The position numbers were made by a program, and so were the translations under genes. A DNA stretch of 64,000 nucleotides from Vombatus ursinus (lineage: Eukaryota; Chordata; Mammalia; Diprotodontia; Vombatidae), in contig NW_020954562.1 of the NCBI RefSeq assembly GCF_900497805.2, positions 20,095,775 through 20,159,774 of the forward strand. Direction: 5' to 3'. Of the stretch, positions 1 to 10,719 are shown in pieces. The notes under the pieces are model-generated. The model was not told where the DNA came from. It ran no database searches and worked only from the letters and a program-made list of their open reading frames with translations. Positions within the stretch are counted from its first letter, which is position 1, and every line of letters begins with the position of its first letter.

Positions 1-46
1 TCAGGTAGTCCAATAATTTTAAAATGATCTGCCCTGGATCTATAAT
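1..46 (-). repeat. L1 ORF1 fragment at window edge
   Basis: Read on the minus strand, this matches the ORF1 stretch around the RNA-recognition domain in the other L1 copies here (compare 42773-42830 and 16490-16540: 'AATTATTGGACTACCTGA'). The element continues beyond the left edge. It is too short to place in a subfamily. Confidence 0.5.
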
Positions 47-1035
47 GTCTTAGAATTATTGCCCACGTAACTTAATTTTGGCAGAGAAAATGTCTAAGTT
101 TACATAGCACAAAGTGAAGTCATTTTTTACACTTATTTAATTTATATGGAAGGTTCCCATTTAAACAAATTTGGCATTAATTTGTAGTTAGGGCAAGTCT
201 ATTCATTACAAAGTGAATTGATGGTTTGGGCAAAAATCCAGGTTATTCAAGAACAAAGAGGTGAGGCAGGGTGGGGTGTACATTATTTCCTTATTGCCAG
301 CCTGCCTGCTGTTAGCATGTTGGGAACTTGCTTGGCTATTTATGATATGGTGACCTGACCAACTTGACATGGCTTTCCTGTCTCATGATCTGTTCCTGGA
401 GTTCAAAAGGCTTCAGTTTCCTAGAAACTCCTCTTTACTCATTTTCCCTCTTCTTTTGGGTTTGTAATAATGTCTGGTATTTGGTATTGTCCCTGCTTTA
501 AGGCAAACTTCTAATGGATTCTATGCTAAGTCAGAATGGCTATTCTTATATGCCTGGTGTGTGACAGTTGTCCAAAGACCAGTCTATCCAAATTGGGGGA
601 GACTCATCACCAGGCTGGCCACAGAGTAGTGAATCATTTGGTCATATTAACTTTAGAAGACTGTCTACTATTTTATAGATAAGCACCAATGTAAGCAGTA
701 CCCACACCTAAAGCACAACAGATCCTGGAAATGCTATTATTATTAGGATTACTCTGGTGGTCCTACTCAGAATCTGGACTCCTGGATGGTGCTTCAGATT
801 GCTACATTCAGGCCTCTTTGCTCCAGTTCCTTGATAGAATGGAAGTCATAGATACCCCTTAGGACCAATAAATAATTTTTCTTGTGGTCCAACTAAGTCA
901 TGTTTATACCAATCCCCTAGAGTCTTTTTCCAATCTTCATCTTTCACAATAATAATTTTCAAGCGCTTAGGATAGATAGTACTGAATATTAATCTTTTTT
1001 TTAACCACCTCCACACACAGTAAGGGTAGGGTCTG
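47..1035. other. Unassigned single-copy-looking DNA
   Basis: No open frame of note and no repeat I recognise. AT-rich, CpG-poor, ordinary non-coding sequence by eye. Confidence 0.5.
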
Positions 1036-1039
1036 ATAT

Positions 1040-1556
1040 AAACTGCCTACACCAGCATGCTAGTACTTCAGGGCCTCTATTATCTGACCTCTAAGTACAT
1101 TTCTGACCTTACTTCCTATTAATCCCATTCATGCACTTTATCCTCCATCCAACTTGAACGATTTTCTGTTCCCTGAATGTCCCTAGTGGTTTCCAGCTTG
1201 TGTATTTTTGTTCCCATGTCCCATTATGTAGAATGCCTTTCCATACAAACTCTGCTGGCCCATCCTCCAATATCCAAATCAAATATTAATTCCTCCATGA
1301 ATCTTTCTCTGTGCCCAAAGTCAGAAATGAAAGCTCTTTCATCTGAATTAACATAATATGTTGCAATGTTCCTATATTTTATCTCAATTTTCTACCTGGT
1401 GATAAAGTCATTTAAATGTTCTCTCTTCTTTGGTAGACCACCAGCTCCTTGAAAGGAAAGATTTATTCTTCTTTAAATCCTCAGCCCCACTCCTATCTGT
1501 AGTCATCATCACTGAATTTACACATAGTGAAATCTCAATATTTGTTGAATGAATGC
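1040..1556 (+). repeat. L2 LINE 3' end
   Basis: Carries the 3' signature of L2: a 'ctccttgaaaggaaag' motif, then 'cctcagccc', then 'TCAATATTTGTTGAATGAATG' at about 1536-1556. The part from about 1090 resembles the pyrimidine-rich end of the L2 ORF. Heavily diverged, so an old insertion. Confidence 0.7.
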
Positions 1557-1724
1557 ATTCATGACTGATAATTATGTACCTTGGGAATTAGCATGAATTT
1601 ACTTCAATATTTCACAGAATTGGACTCAGGAACAAGATATTAAAAAGAAGACTACCTCACCCAGGCTTCAATTTGCTCCTTAATCCAAAAAGAATGACTC
1701 TTCCATATCTACTATGACTAGTCA

Positions 1725-2100
1725 CCATATACCAAAACTAGCAGCACTTTTTTATGACAGAAAAATGCCAGGGAAAAATGATTGCTCATTGACAAGAATA
1801 TGGCTTAAACAAATGCCTAGATAAATGCAGTAGAATATTGTCTTATTATAAGAAACGGTGGATAAGAGAAATTCAAGCAAACGTAGGAGAACTTGTATGA
1901 AATGATTCACAGCAGAGAAAGCAGAACTAGTATAATATACACACTGACTATAATAACATAAAATAAAACATCACTAGAAGGCAGCTAATCTCATATTAGA
2001 TGCAATGACCACTCTTGGTCCTGGGGAACAAATGATGAAAGAGATGGGGGACTCTGGCCACAGAAAGTTGCACACACTGTCATATATGTAAACCAGAACA
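1725..2100 (+). repeat. Old L1 3' end
   Basis: Follows the order of the marsupial L1 3' region seen better at 28303-29305: 'agcagcactttttt', 'aatgattgctc', 'agaaacggtggataag', 'aaagcagaactag'. Much more diverged than the 28 kb copy. Truncated at its 5' side. Confidence 0.5.
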
Positions 2101-2109
2101 AGAGGTCTT

Positions 2110-2276
2110 TCCTGGATCCACCCTATTTCTAGCTGCTCACTCCTTCCCCTCTGAAAATATCTTCTGTCTTTTCTGCATATTTCTTTTATGACCTATTTAT
2201 TTACATTACTTAATTCTTCTCCATTTGAATGGGAACTTTTTGAAGGCAGATGTCATTTTTTTCTTTTAGTTTCCAG
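2110..2276 (+). repeat. L2 3' end, left part (split by L1 chimera)
   Basis: Contains 'gggaactttttgaaggcag', the L2 motif usually written gaactccttgagggcag. The L2 tip resumes at 3039-3103 (cacttaataaatgg, then ttgactggttgac), so the L1 derivative between them was inserted into this L2. Confidence 0.65.
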
Positions 2277-3032
2277 AACTTTTAAAAATTATTTATTTTA
2301 AACATTCTTTTCTTAAAAGTTTTTTCTTAAAAATTTTGAGTTGAAAATTCTTCCCCTCCCTCCCATGTCTTCCCCATCCACTAAGAAGACAAACAAAATT
2401 TTTTCGATTAATTATACATGTGAAATCATGCAAAACAAATTTCCATATTAGCTGTATTGCAAAAAAAGCAAAAAAAAGAATAAAGTAAGAAAATTATATA
2501 TCAGTTGGCACTCAGAACTCATCAATTCTCTCTCTGATAGTGAATGGCATTTTTTTTTCATCAAGAGTTCTTTGGAATTGTCTTGAATCATTGCATCGAT
2601 GATGATCATTACAACATTGCTGTTACTCTGCACAATGATCCCCTGTTCTTCTCACTTCACTTTGCATCAGTTCATTTGGTTCTTGCCATGTATTTTCACC
2701 AATCAGTGACAGCAAAGGGTCCCCTATAATCTCTTTCTGACCAGTTGGCCAAACCCTTATTGTGTTTGAGTAGAGATAAGCTTCAGAAGCTGCTGCTGCT
2801 GCCACTGTCATGACTGCCTCTAAAGCCCACCATCTATGCTCCTGCCATATTCCAGTCTGGCCCCAAACCTGTTGTCAAAGACTTCATCTGCCAACCTTCT
2901 AAGACGTATTAGATTGGGGAAATGACCTTTTGATGGCCCTGCTTCTCCAAAATTTCATTTAAGTAATTATTTCAAATGTTTGGAAGGGAATGTTGAGTGA
3001 GTTCTCCCTGTACTTTACCATATTGATTCCAC
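2277..3032 (-). mobile_element. L1 derivative: 5'UTR joined directly to 3'UTR
   Basis: On the minus strand the first ~320 bases (3032 to about 2712) match the 5'UTR of the old L1 at 43750-44105 (shared 'agcagcagcagcttc' and 'ataggggaccctttg' stretches). The remainder to 2277 is the L1 3'UTR (tgaactgatgcaaagtgaag ... tgcatgatttcacatgt), ending in an A-rich tail. ORF1 and ORF2 are absent. TTCCAG occurs at both edges (2271-2276, 3033-3038), a weak candidate target-site duplication. It interrupts an L2. It could be a spliced or internally deleted L1 transcript that retroposed, or a later deletion. Confidence 0.6.
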
Positions 3033-3038
3033 TTCCAG

Positions 3039-3103
3039 TCCCCAATATTTATTGAAAGTGGTACACAACAAACACTTAATAAATGGTGGTTGACTGGTTG
3101 ACT
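3039..3103 (+). repeat. L2 3' tip, right part
   Basis: Reads 'cacttaataaatggtgg' followed by 'ttgactggttgac', the end of L2. It continues the L2 left at 2276. Confidence 0.65.
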
Positions 3104-4147
3104 GTTAGTTACTTCTGTTTAACTGCTTAAGTGTTTTTCTTTGTTACAAAGGTAGGCTCTGTGGAGGAGGGCAGATGGACTATGCTAGGACATGACTGTA
3201 TACTTTAAAAAAAGTCATTTATTTTAATAGAAAAAGAGTTTATTGCCTTGAAAAAATTATTTTGTGCAGTTCAATATTTATAAATAATGCTTCATCTTTG
3301 AGAAGACCATTTCAGCCCCTGGCTCTCCCATATTTTTGCAAATTACTCCACCTATCATTTCAAGAATTTTCTGGGGGCATAAGCTGTGCCAGAATACTTA
3401 GATAATTAATATAGTCTTCCCAAAAAAATAAAATTCCTCAACTTCTCAACTTTGTCCTGTACCTGTCACAGTTAAATCATCTCCTTGATGTCAGAATTCC
3501 AGAAATTCAGAAGTTCCTGGAAGCATCATTATTGTTCCCATTTTGGTAGCAGATACAGACAATCTCTAGCAGCTTGATGGTGTAACGTCTGCAGTTACAA
3601 CATTGCCAGGAGTTTTGGAAGAAGGCAGTGGAGGGGAGGGCAGAGAAGGCTCAGACTCTGACGGAAGGGTGCCTTGCTATCTTTTAAGGTGAGGTAGAAT
3701 CAGACAAGTTACCCTGATGGCCTAGGTCCTCCAGATAAGTGAAAGCCTGGTATTCCACATGTTAGGCAGGAGGTCACAAAGTTACATGGATCTAACTTTT
3801 CAACTTGTCCTGCCTCATAATCACGGTAACTAGATACTTCAATGGATCTATGATCTCATTAATGTAGGTATTTCCTTCAGTGCTTCTGATCAGAACCCAT
3901 CCATGTCCTTTGGAAAATCTTCCACAAGAAATTAACTCAGCATGCCAGGGACCTTCTCCCAGAACACTTGATAGTGCAAGGATACCATTGGAGCATGCCT
4001 CATAGGCATCAGCTATCCCTCACTCATGCCATATCACTGGATTGCTTCTGTTTCCAATCACACATCTTCCTAATGATATGTCTTTATGCCATTTCTTCCT
4101 TGCAATTTCTCATTGATAATGTATCACAGCTTGCTTATGTGCAAAGG
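3104..4147. other. Unassigned DNA with one unclassified repeat
   Basis: Apart from the stretch at 3985-4110, which has a partner near 51.4 kb, nothing is recognisable. There is no coding signal; the frames are short. Confidence 0.45.
3985..4110 (+). repeat. Unclassified old repeat, copy 1
   Basis: Aligns by eye, at roughly 60 percent, with 51425-51540: both read 'tatccctcact', then 'tatcacacatctt' or 'aatcacacatctt', then 'atgtc' with 'acttcttgcatgc' or 'atttcttccttgc', then 'attgat'. I do not recognise the family. Confidence 0.35.
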
Positions 4148-4285
4148 GAAGGCAGAGTGATGTAGTGAAAAGAATGCTAAGTTTGGAGTTCTTGATTCAA
4201 TCCTGGCTCTATTACTTTCATGAGTGACCATCGGGAAGTTACTTCATTCCTCCAGGCCTCACTTCTTCATCTGAAGGGGTTGCTA
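4148..4285 (+). repeat. MIR SINE
   Basis: Shows the MIR order: 'gtagtgaaaagaatgct', 'ttcaatcctggctct', 'gaagttacttcattc', 'cttcatctgaaggggtt'. Diverged. Confidence 0.7.
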
Positions 4286-4384
4286 GGAGTGTGCTGGTAA
4301 ATGTTTAACAACCAGCTTTCAGGAAGAAGGAAAAAAAAAAACAGGCACATGCAAAGTATTTTTAACTTTAATCTGCATTAACAT

Positions 4385-4545
4385 TTTCTCCATAACTTTT
4401 TAAGCCTACACAATTAACCAAACATGAAGTCAAGGCCTGATTTATAGCATTTGCCAATTTGAGGTGTAAATACCCATATTGAAATTTTACATCTGTTGAT
4501 TTGAGCTGGCTGCAGCACACACCTGGCCTAAATGACGTCTGAAGT
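4385..4545 (+). repeat. Ancient repeat shared with 27.5 kb
   Basis: Shares 'cctgatttatag', then 'gaggt.taaat', 'tgaaa.ttt.acatct', 'gagctggctgcagcacac' with 27530-27640 and, more weakly, with 27705-27810. It looks like an old mammalian interspersed repeat; I cannot name it. Confidence 0.45.
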
Positions 4546-4619
4546 CTCTGACAGGTCTGAATCCATGCTTTTATGACCTTTTGTCTCTTCATTGTCCTTT
4601 AGGTGACTTCAATTCTAGT

Positions 4620-4830
4620 TCTTTAAGAATTTTGGTATTCCCTTTGATCCAGCAATACCACTGCTATGTCTATATTCCAAAGAGATCAAAAAAAAAAAGG
4701 AAAAGGAAAAGGACCTGCTTGTACAACAATATTTATAGCAGTTCTTTTTGTGGTGGCTAAGAGTTAGAAATCAAGAGGATGTCCATCAATTGGGGAATAG
4801 CTGAACAAGCAAATGAAACCATATCTTGAG
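4620..4830 (+). repeat. L1 fragment from the ORF2/3'UTR boundary
   Basis: Matches the L1 3' region: 'ccagcaataccactgct', 'ccaaagagatcaaaaaa', 'atatttatagcag', 'catcaattggggaat'. It ends abruptly at about 4830. Expanded A runs lie at 4689-4712. Confidence 0.75.
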
Positions 4831-5359
4831 ATCACAGAAGACAGCAGGAACATGACATAGACAAGCATGCCTATAATATTCAGTAGAAAACAACAGAGAA
4901 AGAATCAAAAATTAAATTTATGTCTTTAGATATTTCTAAGTAGCTCTCTACAAGTATACATACCAAAGTGAACTTGAAATTTTAACACTAGTATATAAAT
5001 CAAATCTCATAGGCATTCCTGAAATTTGGTGTATGATCAGAATATGGAATAAACTTATTTCAGACAAAAAAAAATCTTAGTATTCCATGTCTTGGAGTCA
5101 TGAAATAAGATTCCCTTAAAAATGGTGTTCAAAAGGTGGGCCTTGATTTAAGGAGGAATCTTTGGGTCATTTAAATGACTACATGGTTTTCTAAAGGCAA
5201 GCCAGTTGCTTTTCTTCCTCCTTTTCAGTTCTGGGCCTGGCTTGTTGTCCTTTAATAGCATCTAAGATATATGTAACGATGAGTGAACTCTGCTTGTTGT
5301 CCCTCCAACAACATTCAATCGGCATTCTTCATCCATTGCTTCTCTGCCTTATTTACTAA
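4831..5359. other. Unassigned DNA
   Basis: No repeat family or coding signal recognised. Confidence 0.45.
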
Positions 5360-5580
5360 ATGGCAATAATAATTCATTCATATTACATTTAGAAACCTCT
5401 GAGAAATACATAGTGAAATAGTTATTCTCATTTCACAGATGAGGAAATCAAATCTCAGCAAAGTGGAATGATTTGCCTAAGGCCATATGTCTAACAAGAT
5501 CAGAGCCAGGGATCAAACCCATGCCCTGGATCTCTTGGTCTGGGTTATTTTCCACCACACCACACCTTTAAGTGGACATA
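5360..5580 (-). repeat. MIR SINE
   Basis: Core 'cagatgaggaaatcaaa', 'aatgatttgcctaaggcc', 'gagccagggatcaaaccc'. It lies head to tail with the opposite-strand MIR at 5620. Confidence 0.7.
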
Positions 5581-5619
5581 GATTGCTCCAGGCAATCTCT
5601 AAGGCAATACAGAAGACAA

Positions 5620-5822
5620 GGGAGCCAGAGGTTATAATAGGCTCTGGATTTGGGTTAACTGACCGGGTCTCAAATCTCAAATACTACCTGTGTGACCTTT
5701 ATTACCTAGGTTCACTTAAGCATTCTCTGTCTCAGTTTACTCATGTATAAAATGAGGGGTTGACCTAGATAATCTCTAATTTTCTTTTCAGCTCTAAAGC
5801 CTATGATTGTGTGATTCCAGCA
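5620..5822 (+). repeat. MIR SINE with long 3' tail
   Basis: Shows 'ctacctgtgtgacctt', 'tctcagtttactcatg', 'aaaatgaggggttgac' and the tail 'cagctctaaagcctatgat'. Confidence 0.75.
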
Positions 5823-6289
5823 AAGGCACCAATCTCCATAGACTCTGCTGATGTGTGCAAATAATAAAGAACGAGATTATACTTCTGGGAATGTCAGGCT
5901 AAGTTGATTCTCACTATTATATCAGCTGAGACTCCAACCCAGTCCTGCAGCATTTTAAAATATGGGCTCCTTAGGAATAAAGAGGGTCTGGGAGTCAGCA
6001 AGCCAGGATGGCTCCAACCATGCAGAAAAAGCAACAAATAAAATGCATGCTGTCATCAGAAAGGCAGAAATGATCTCCTCCCATATGTTTGAAATATGTG
6101 TGGCATAACAATGTTTATTAAGGTTTTTATACTCAAAAGCTCACACTACTAGAGTAAGGTAGAAGAAATTCATCGATTTACTTATAGCTTCCCATATCTG
6201 TGAAAGTACTTATGAAATGTATGCCCATGTTTATGAATATCAAGGGTTTTTTCATGTATTAAATATAAAGAGCCAATCTAATCCAATGG
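5823..6289. other. Unassigned DNA
   Basis: Nothing recognised in this stretch. Confidence 0.45.
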
Positions 6290-6510
6290 CAAAAGTTAAT
6301 AAGAATAGGTACAATTTATATAGTGCTTTGAGTTTTGTAAAACATTTTAGATATGTTGTTTCGTTATATCCTCACAGAAATCCTGTTAGGTAGATGTTAG
6401 TATTTTATGAAAGGGAAAACTGAGGCTGAGAAAGGTTAAGGGATTTACCCAGAGTTACACAATTAGTAAGTGTATGTAGCATGATCTCAGGCCTTCCCTA
6501 GTCCAATACA
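6290..6510 (-). repeat. MIR3/THER1-type SINE
   Basis: Shows 'acaatttatatagtgcttt', 'tcctcacagaaatcctg', 'aaaactgaggctgagaaag' and 'acccagagttacac'. Typical therian MIR order in antisense. Confidence 0.75.
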
Positions 6511-6514
6511 AAAA

Positions 6515-6559
6515 CCATTAACTAAGCACCTATTATGTGCAAGGCACTAGGCTAGGTGC

Positions 6560-6590
<31 letters not shown>

Positions 6591-6606
6591 ACACACACAC
6601 ACACAT
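6515..6606 (-). repeat. L2 3' tip followed by (CA)n
   Basis: At 6515-6559 'actaagcacctattatgtgc', then 'aaggcactaggct', is the antisense L2 end. A CA dinucleotide run with one CAGA interruption covers 6560-6606. Confidence 0.7.
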
Positions 6607-6872
6607 GTCATTAGCTTCACTTTTTTGTGGATCAGTCATTTCACTGATGCCTGATTCTTTGCAATCCCATATGGAGTTTTCTTGGCAAAATACTGGAGTG
6701 GCTTGCCGTTTCCTTCTCTAAGTCATTTTACAGAGGAGGAAACTGAGGCAAACAGGGTGAAGTGACTTCCCCAGGGTCACAGAAAGTGTCTGAGGCCAGA
6801 TTTGAACTCAAGAAGATGAGTCTTCCTGACTTCAGGCCCGGTACTCTCTCCACTGCACCAGCTATTTGTTCA
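6607..6872 (-). repeat. RTE-tailed MIR-core SINE
   Basis: The RTE-like half ('cttggcaaaatactggagtgg', one letter off the usual form, then 'ttgccgtttccttctc') joins the MIR core ('gaaactgaggcaaacaggg', 'tttgaactcaagaag') and the tRNA-like head ('actctctccactgcacca'). This is the marsupial SINE type thought to be moved by RTE LINEs. Confidence 0.8.
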
Positions 6873-7114
6873 TCCTACCTTCAAGGAGTTTATATTTTGG
6901 GAATGCAATGAAAGATCCTAATCCATCTGGGTTAATCAATGAAATATTCCTGTCAGTTGAGTGAGAGCCAATGGGTGAAAGGATTGCTATACTCTTAAGT
7001 AAATAGAATTGCAAAAAGCAAGCTCTTCTGAAAATGATCTTGGGCATACCCATGGGCATGGATTTATAGTACAAAAAGACTAAAGCAAATGGTCCTAATT
7101 TTCCTTGACATAAT

Positions 7115-7290
7115 AGTGGCTCACCTTGATTGAGTGCTTTACAGCATAAAGAGTACCTTTCCTACTTTAGACCTGAAGGGTGGAATTGAAAATATTATTG
7201 CTCTCATTGTAAACATGAAGCAAGTGAGGCTCCATGAGTGACCTGCCATGGTTCATAAGGCAAAGTAGGATGAACTTAGGATTTAGGGTT
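7115..7290 (-). repeat. Degenerate MIR
   Basis: Weak match: 'attgagtgctttacag', 'attattgctctcattgtaaa', 'gaagcaagtgaggctcc', 'gacctgccatggttcat'. The family is fairly likely; the ends are guessed. Confidence 0.5.
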
Positions 7291-7814
7291 GCTTAAGTTC
7301 CATTCTCAGAAAAAAAAATGGAAAAATCCCTAATTTACTAACTTCTCTGCCCAAACATGTGCAAGAATAGTCCTAAGAATCTTATTCACTAGCAAGCCAT
7401 GTGAGACTCACTTATTATCATTAAACTTAGTGTCACAGGAGCAAAGTCCCTTTGTCCCTCATCTTGTGTGTGCCATGCTATAGTAGCACTTTTCAGTCAT
7501 GCAGATATAAAGAACAATTTTCCTGTTATTCAATAGTAGCCTCAAAAAATTGAAATGTGGGAAAAGAACTCTTCAAGTCTGATTTAAGTGAAGCTAAATT
7601 CTTCTTAGGATTTCCAAAGATTAGGTATTTATTGTGGGAGTAAGGACACATCTCTACTATGATTAGAAAATTCCAGTTCAGTAGAAATTAAACAATCATT
7701 TTTATATCTCCCTGTTTATCTTATTGAGCAATTTATTAGTTAAGTTGACTCAGTTGGAGTCCATTACTGGGACTAATGAGACTTTACAGAAGAATTAGAT
7801 TAGCTAGTCAATGC
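7291..7814. other. Unassigned DNA
   Basis: No recognised element and no coding signal. Confidence 0.45.
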
Positions 7815-8420
7815 TGAAAATAATGAATCCTTTTATTTGGTTGATTTAAGTGAAGAACTTTAGCTTTAAGTAGAGACAAAGAAAGTACAGAGAGGGGCAA
7901 TAAGGGAAGGGTAGTAGGACAGCATCTGTCCTATTAATTAAGAACAGCCCAATGATCCCCAAACATACACTAGACCTGAGATTGATGATGTTAAATCAGA
8001 GAAAGGTTACAACCAGGAATTTCACCAGAGATCTTCTGCCATAAGAATATCCAAACATGGCAGAAAGACTGTGTCTACAACAGTACAGCAAGAGGTTGAT
8101 CCCTGGTTTTGGCAGATGATTCCATAAAATTCTTACTGGAGTTCACAGGTCAAATTTTATTCTATGAAACAGGTCAACTCAGGCAACTTGGGCAACTTAG
8201 GGATTTTAAAAGGAGGGGGCAAGGTCCTACTCACTGAGGCAGGTCTGATTGGTTTCCTACCTCTGAGGTCATGGAGAGGGAGCTGCCAATCATCTAGGAA
8301 ATGCAAATGTATTAGCTAGGAAGCATCTAACCAAGACAAATCCAGATATGGAGACTCCAGAGAAGAAGCAAGACAAATGGGTGCTGGGCACAAAAAGAGG
8401 ATATAAGAAGGGCAAAGTGT
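7815..8420 (-). mobile_element. LTR-like fossil (possible solo LTR)
   Basis: On the minus strand the order of promoter-like signals suits an LTR: a CCAAT motif ('aaaccaatcagacc', about 8250), a TA-rich box ('cttttaaaatccc', about 8205), polyadenylation signals further down ('gaataaaat', about 8160; 'caaataaaag', about 7835). No second LTR or internal region is visible, and the ends are not defined. It could equally be unique DNA that happens to hold these motifs. Confidence 0.3.
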
Positions 8421-8734
8421 GCTTATTAGGGGAAAAAAAGGCTAGATCCAAAACATGAGAACATTTATAAAGATGACAGTACCATCAATGAATGATAAAA
8501 TACAAGCAGTAACAGTCAAATGAGGACAGATTGCTATATCCTATTGTTATCTCATGCTCACAAATATGAATATAATGCATACCCTGATATGGTGAGACCA
8601 GAAAATAGTATGTTATTGATATTTGCACTATTAGTTTACTTCCACACCATAGCTGGGAGAAGTTAAAGCAGAAGAGGACATTCAAGATCCTTAAATAGTG
8701 TATCACTTGCATCGTTAAAAAAATTATTAAACGT

Positions 8735-8874
8735 GGGGCAGCTAGGTGGCACAGTGGATAGAGCACCGGCCCTGAAGTCAGGAGGACCTGAATTCAAATC
8801 CGACCTCAAACCAAACACTTGACACTTACTAGTTCGGTGACATTGGGCAAGTCACTTAACCCCAGTTGCCTATG
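8735..8874 (+). mobile_element. tRNA-headed marsupial SINE with 16-bp TSD
   Basis: Starts 'ggggcagctaggtggcac', has a box-B-like 'gaattcaaatccgac' and ends in 'gggcaagtcacttaacccc'. It is flanked by 'aaaaattattaaacgt' (8719-8734) and 'aaaaattattaaatgt' (8875-8890), 15 of 16 identical, a clear target-site duplication. The low divergence and intact flanks make it one of the younger insertions here. Confidence 0.9.
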
Positions 8875-8989
8875 AAAAATTATTAAATGTGTTATCTCTA
8901 CAAATAACTCTATCAGTTATGTTTATAATACATCCCCAATCACGAACAATTCCAAAAACATAACAGACATGATGAAGATAACAATAATA

Positions 8990-9285
8990 ACTAGGCAGCT
9001 AGGTGGCACAGTGGTCAGACCACTGGGAGGGAGTCAGAAGACCTGAGAGTCATATATCTAATAAGTTTCTGAGGCAGGATCCCAACTCAGATAATCCTCA
9101 CTTTAAGCCCAATTTTCTATTCTGGGCAAATAGAAATTCTAATCTTGATTCTGCTACTTTCTACCTGTGTGATCTTGGGCAAATCACTTCAACTTCTCTG
9201 GGCTTCAGTTTCCTAATCTGCATAATAAAGGGGTTCAACTAGACAGTCACACTGAGGACCCTTCCAGCTCTAAATCCATTATCCT
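8990..9285 (+). repeat. SINE with MIR-type 3' half, internally rearranged
   Basis: Head 'aggcagctaggtggcacag' at about 8994, an irregular middle, then 'ctacctgtgtgatcttggg', 'tcagtttcctaatctgc' and the tail 'ccttccagctctaaatcc'. It may be two overlapping SINE insertions. Confidence 0.75.
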
Positions 9286-9525
9286 ATGATGATAATAACA
9301 TCCACATTCTTTATAGATGTTATCTCATTTGATCCTCACAATAACCCTGGGATAGAGGTACTATCATTATTATTCACATTTTACAGATGCAGAAACTGAG
9401 GCTCAGAGAGCTTAAGTGACTTGCTCAGGGTCATATAGCTAAGAAATGTCTGAGGCAGGATTCAACTCAGGTCTTCCTGACTCAGAGACTGATATGCTAT
9501 CCATTATACCACATCGTTGCCTCAA
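9286..9525 (-). repeat. MIR3/THER1-type SINE (left end of duplicated block)
   Basis: Shows 'ttatctcatttgatcctcac', 'cagaaactgaggctcagag', 'aagtgacttgctcaggg', 'attcaactcaggtcttcc'. A matching MIR occupies the same place at 18370-18575 in the second copy of the block. Confidence 0.8.
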
Positions 9526-9718
9526 AACTTCTTCCTAGGATGCTGTAATTTAAAAGTGAGCTGGCAATGCTTTCAGGCCTTCGGTAGCTTAGAAACAGTT
9601 ATATTTAGCACTTAATAAGAATAATTAGTGAAAATAATAAGCTCTGTGATGGTGGTTTGTTCTCTTCCATTGCTGGCCCCACCCTGGTTTCTCAGAATAT
9701 CATGCCATCACTCTATCC

Positions 9719-9890
9719 CAGGGGTTCTTAACCTGGGGTCTCTAACCTTTTCTTCTTAGCATTTTGATAATTGTATTTAATTATAATCAGTTTACTTTGT
9801 AACCATATGTATTTTTCTACACATCAAAAAACTTTATTCTAAGAAGGGGTCACAGGTTTCACCAAGACACGAAAAGTTAAGAATACCCAT
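9719..9890 (+). mobile_element. Non-autonomous hAT-like DNA element
   Basis: Begins 'caggggttcttaacctgggg' and ends 'gttaagaataccc', an imperfect terminal inverted repeat of the hAT style (CAGGGG...). The interior 'attttgataattgtattt' and 'tttgtaaccatatg' recurs at 19035-19100. It is too short to encode a transposase. A related element lies inverted at 10720-11062. Confidence 0.55.
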
Positions 9891-10375
9891 CCTCCAAGTT
9901 AATTGAAGGCATGTCTTTTTCCCTTTTAAACTCAACAATGTGCGTTCATTTCCTCATTCACCCCACAAACTATTGCGTCTGAGGTCCCTACAGAGGAAAA
10001 GCTATGCTAGGGATTAGTGTGTGATTAACAAAGAGTCAACAAGCCCTCTCATTTTGGTGGTCCAAGCATAGTGGTCTCTGTTCCAGAGGCCATTTTGGTT
10101 CCTGGTAAGATAGACCAAAAATCGAAGGCAGAAAACCAGAGTATACCAGATCCAAGGAGCTGGTGAGGGAGCTGGGGGAGGGGGGAAGGAGAAAAAAAGA
10201 AAAAGAAAAGAAAAAAACCCATGGTCTGAGTTCAGAAGCAATAGATATAAAACCACGCTGGATTCGCACTACCCACCATCACTTCATCACTTAGAGGTGA
10301 CTGTTTCCTCCACGTATAATACTCCCACTGGCAATGGGAGGCTGTGCAGCTGCAACTAATTTAGGGGAGGCTGGA

Positions 10376-10719
10376 ACATGAGCTGTCCTTGGGCACTTGG
10401 ACAGAAACACAGACATACACCTGCAGGAAGCTGAGTGCTACAAATTGGGATTTCCAATCCTCTCTCGGCTGTTTAGGCTTTGGGCCCTTATGCCTGATGG
10501 TCAGACCACATTATTTGGCTTGCTTCTTGAACGCTGATCATTATAAAGATTCATTTTGCAGATCTAGGCCCTCTTTTCTGCCTCTAGCCTCTTGGCTTAG
10601 CAAACTCCAGCAAATACCGACTTCAGTTGATCAAACTAATGTTTGTGGTCCCTCCCTGAATGCGAAGCTTTTCAACGAAGTCTTTCCCAACTCCACAGCC
10701 AAAGAAGACTCTGTGACTA
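10376..10719. other. Unassigned DNA between two inverted hAT-like elements
   Basis: Open on the plus strand for about 113 codons from 10389 to 10730, but no protein family is recognisable and the frame runs into the adjacent transposon. It is absent from the second copy of the block, which diverges at its left edge. Confidence 0.4.

Larger units (their letters stand above)
9286..10375 (+). repeat. Duplicated block, copy 1
   Basis: Collinear with 18368-20535: MIR, then 'gagctggcaatgctttcagg', then an hAT-like element (9719-9890), then a ~480 bp stretch with 'gtgtgattaac', 'gagtcaacaa', 'atggtctgagttcagaag' and 'cccaccatcacttcatc', all with counterparts in order in copy 2. Similarity is roughly 70 percent by eye. 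It ends at about 10375 ('ggctggaa'). Confidence 0.7.

Noticed and set aside
6560-6606. CRISPR-like regular repeat
   Set aside because: Simple CA dinucleotide array. No spacer-repeat structure anywhere in the window, and the DNA is eukaryotic.
8735-8874. tRNA gene
   Set aside because: The box-A/B-like motifs belong to the tRNA-derived head of a SINE; no cloverleaf or anticodon arm is intact.
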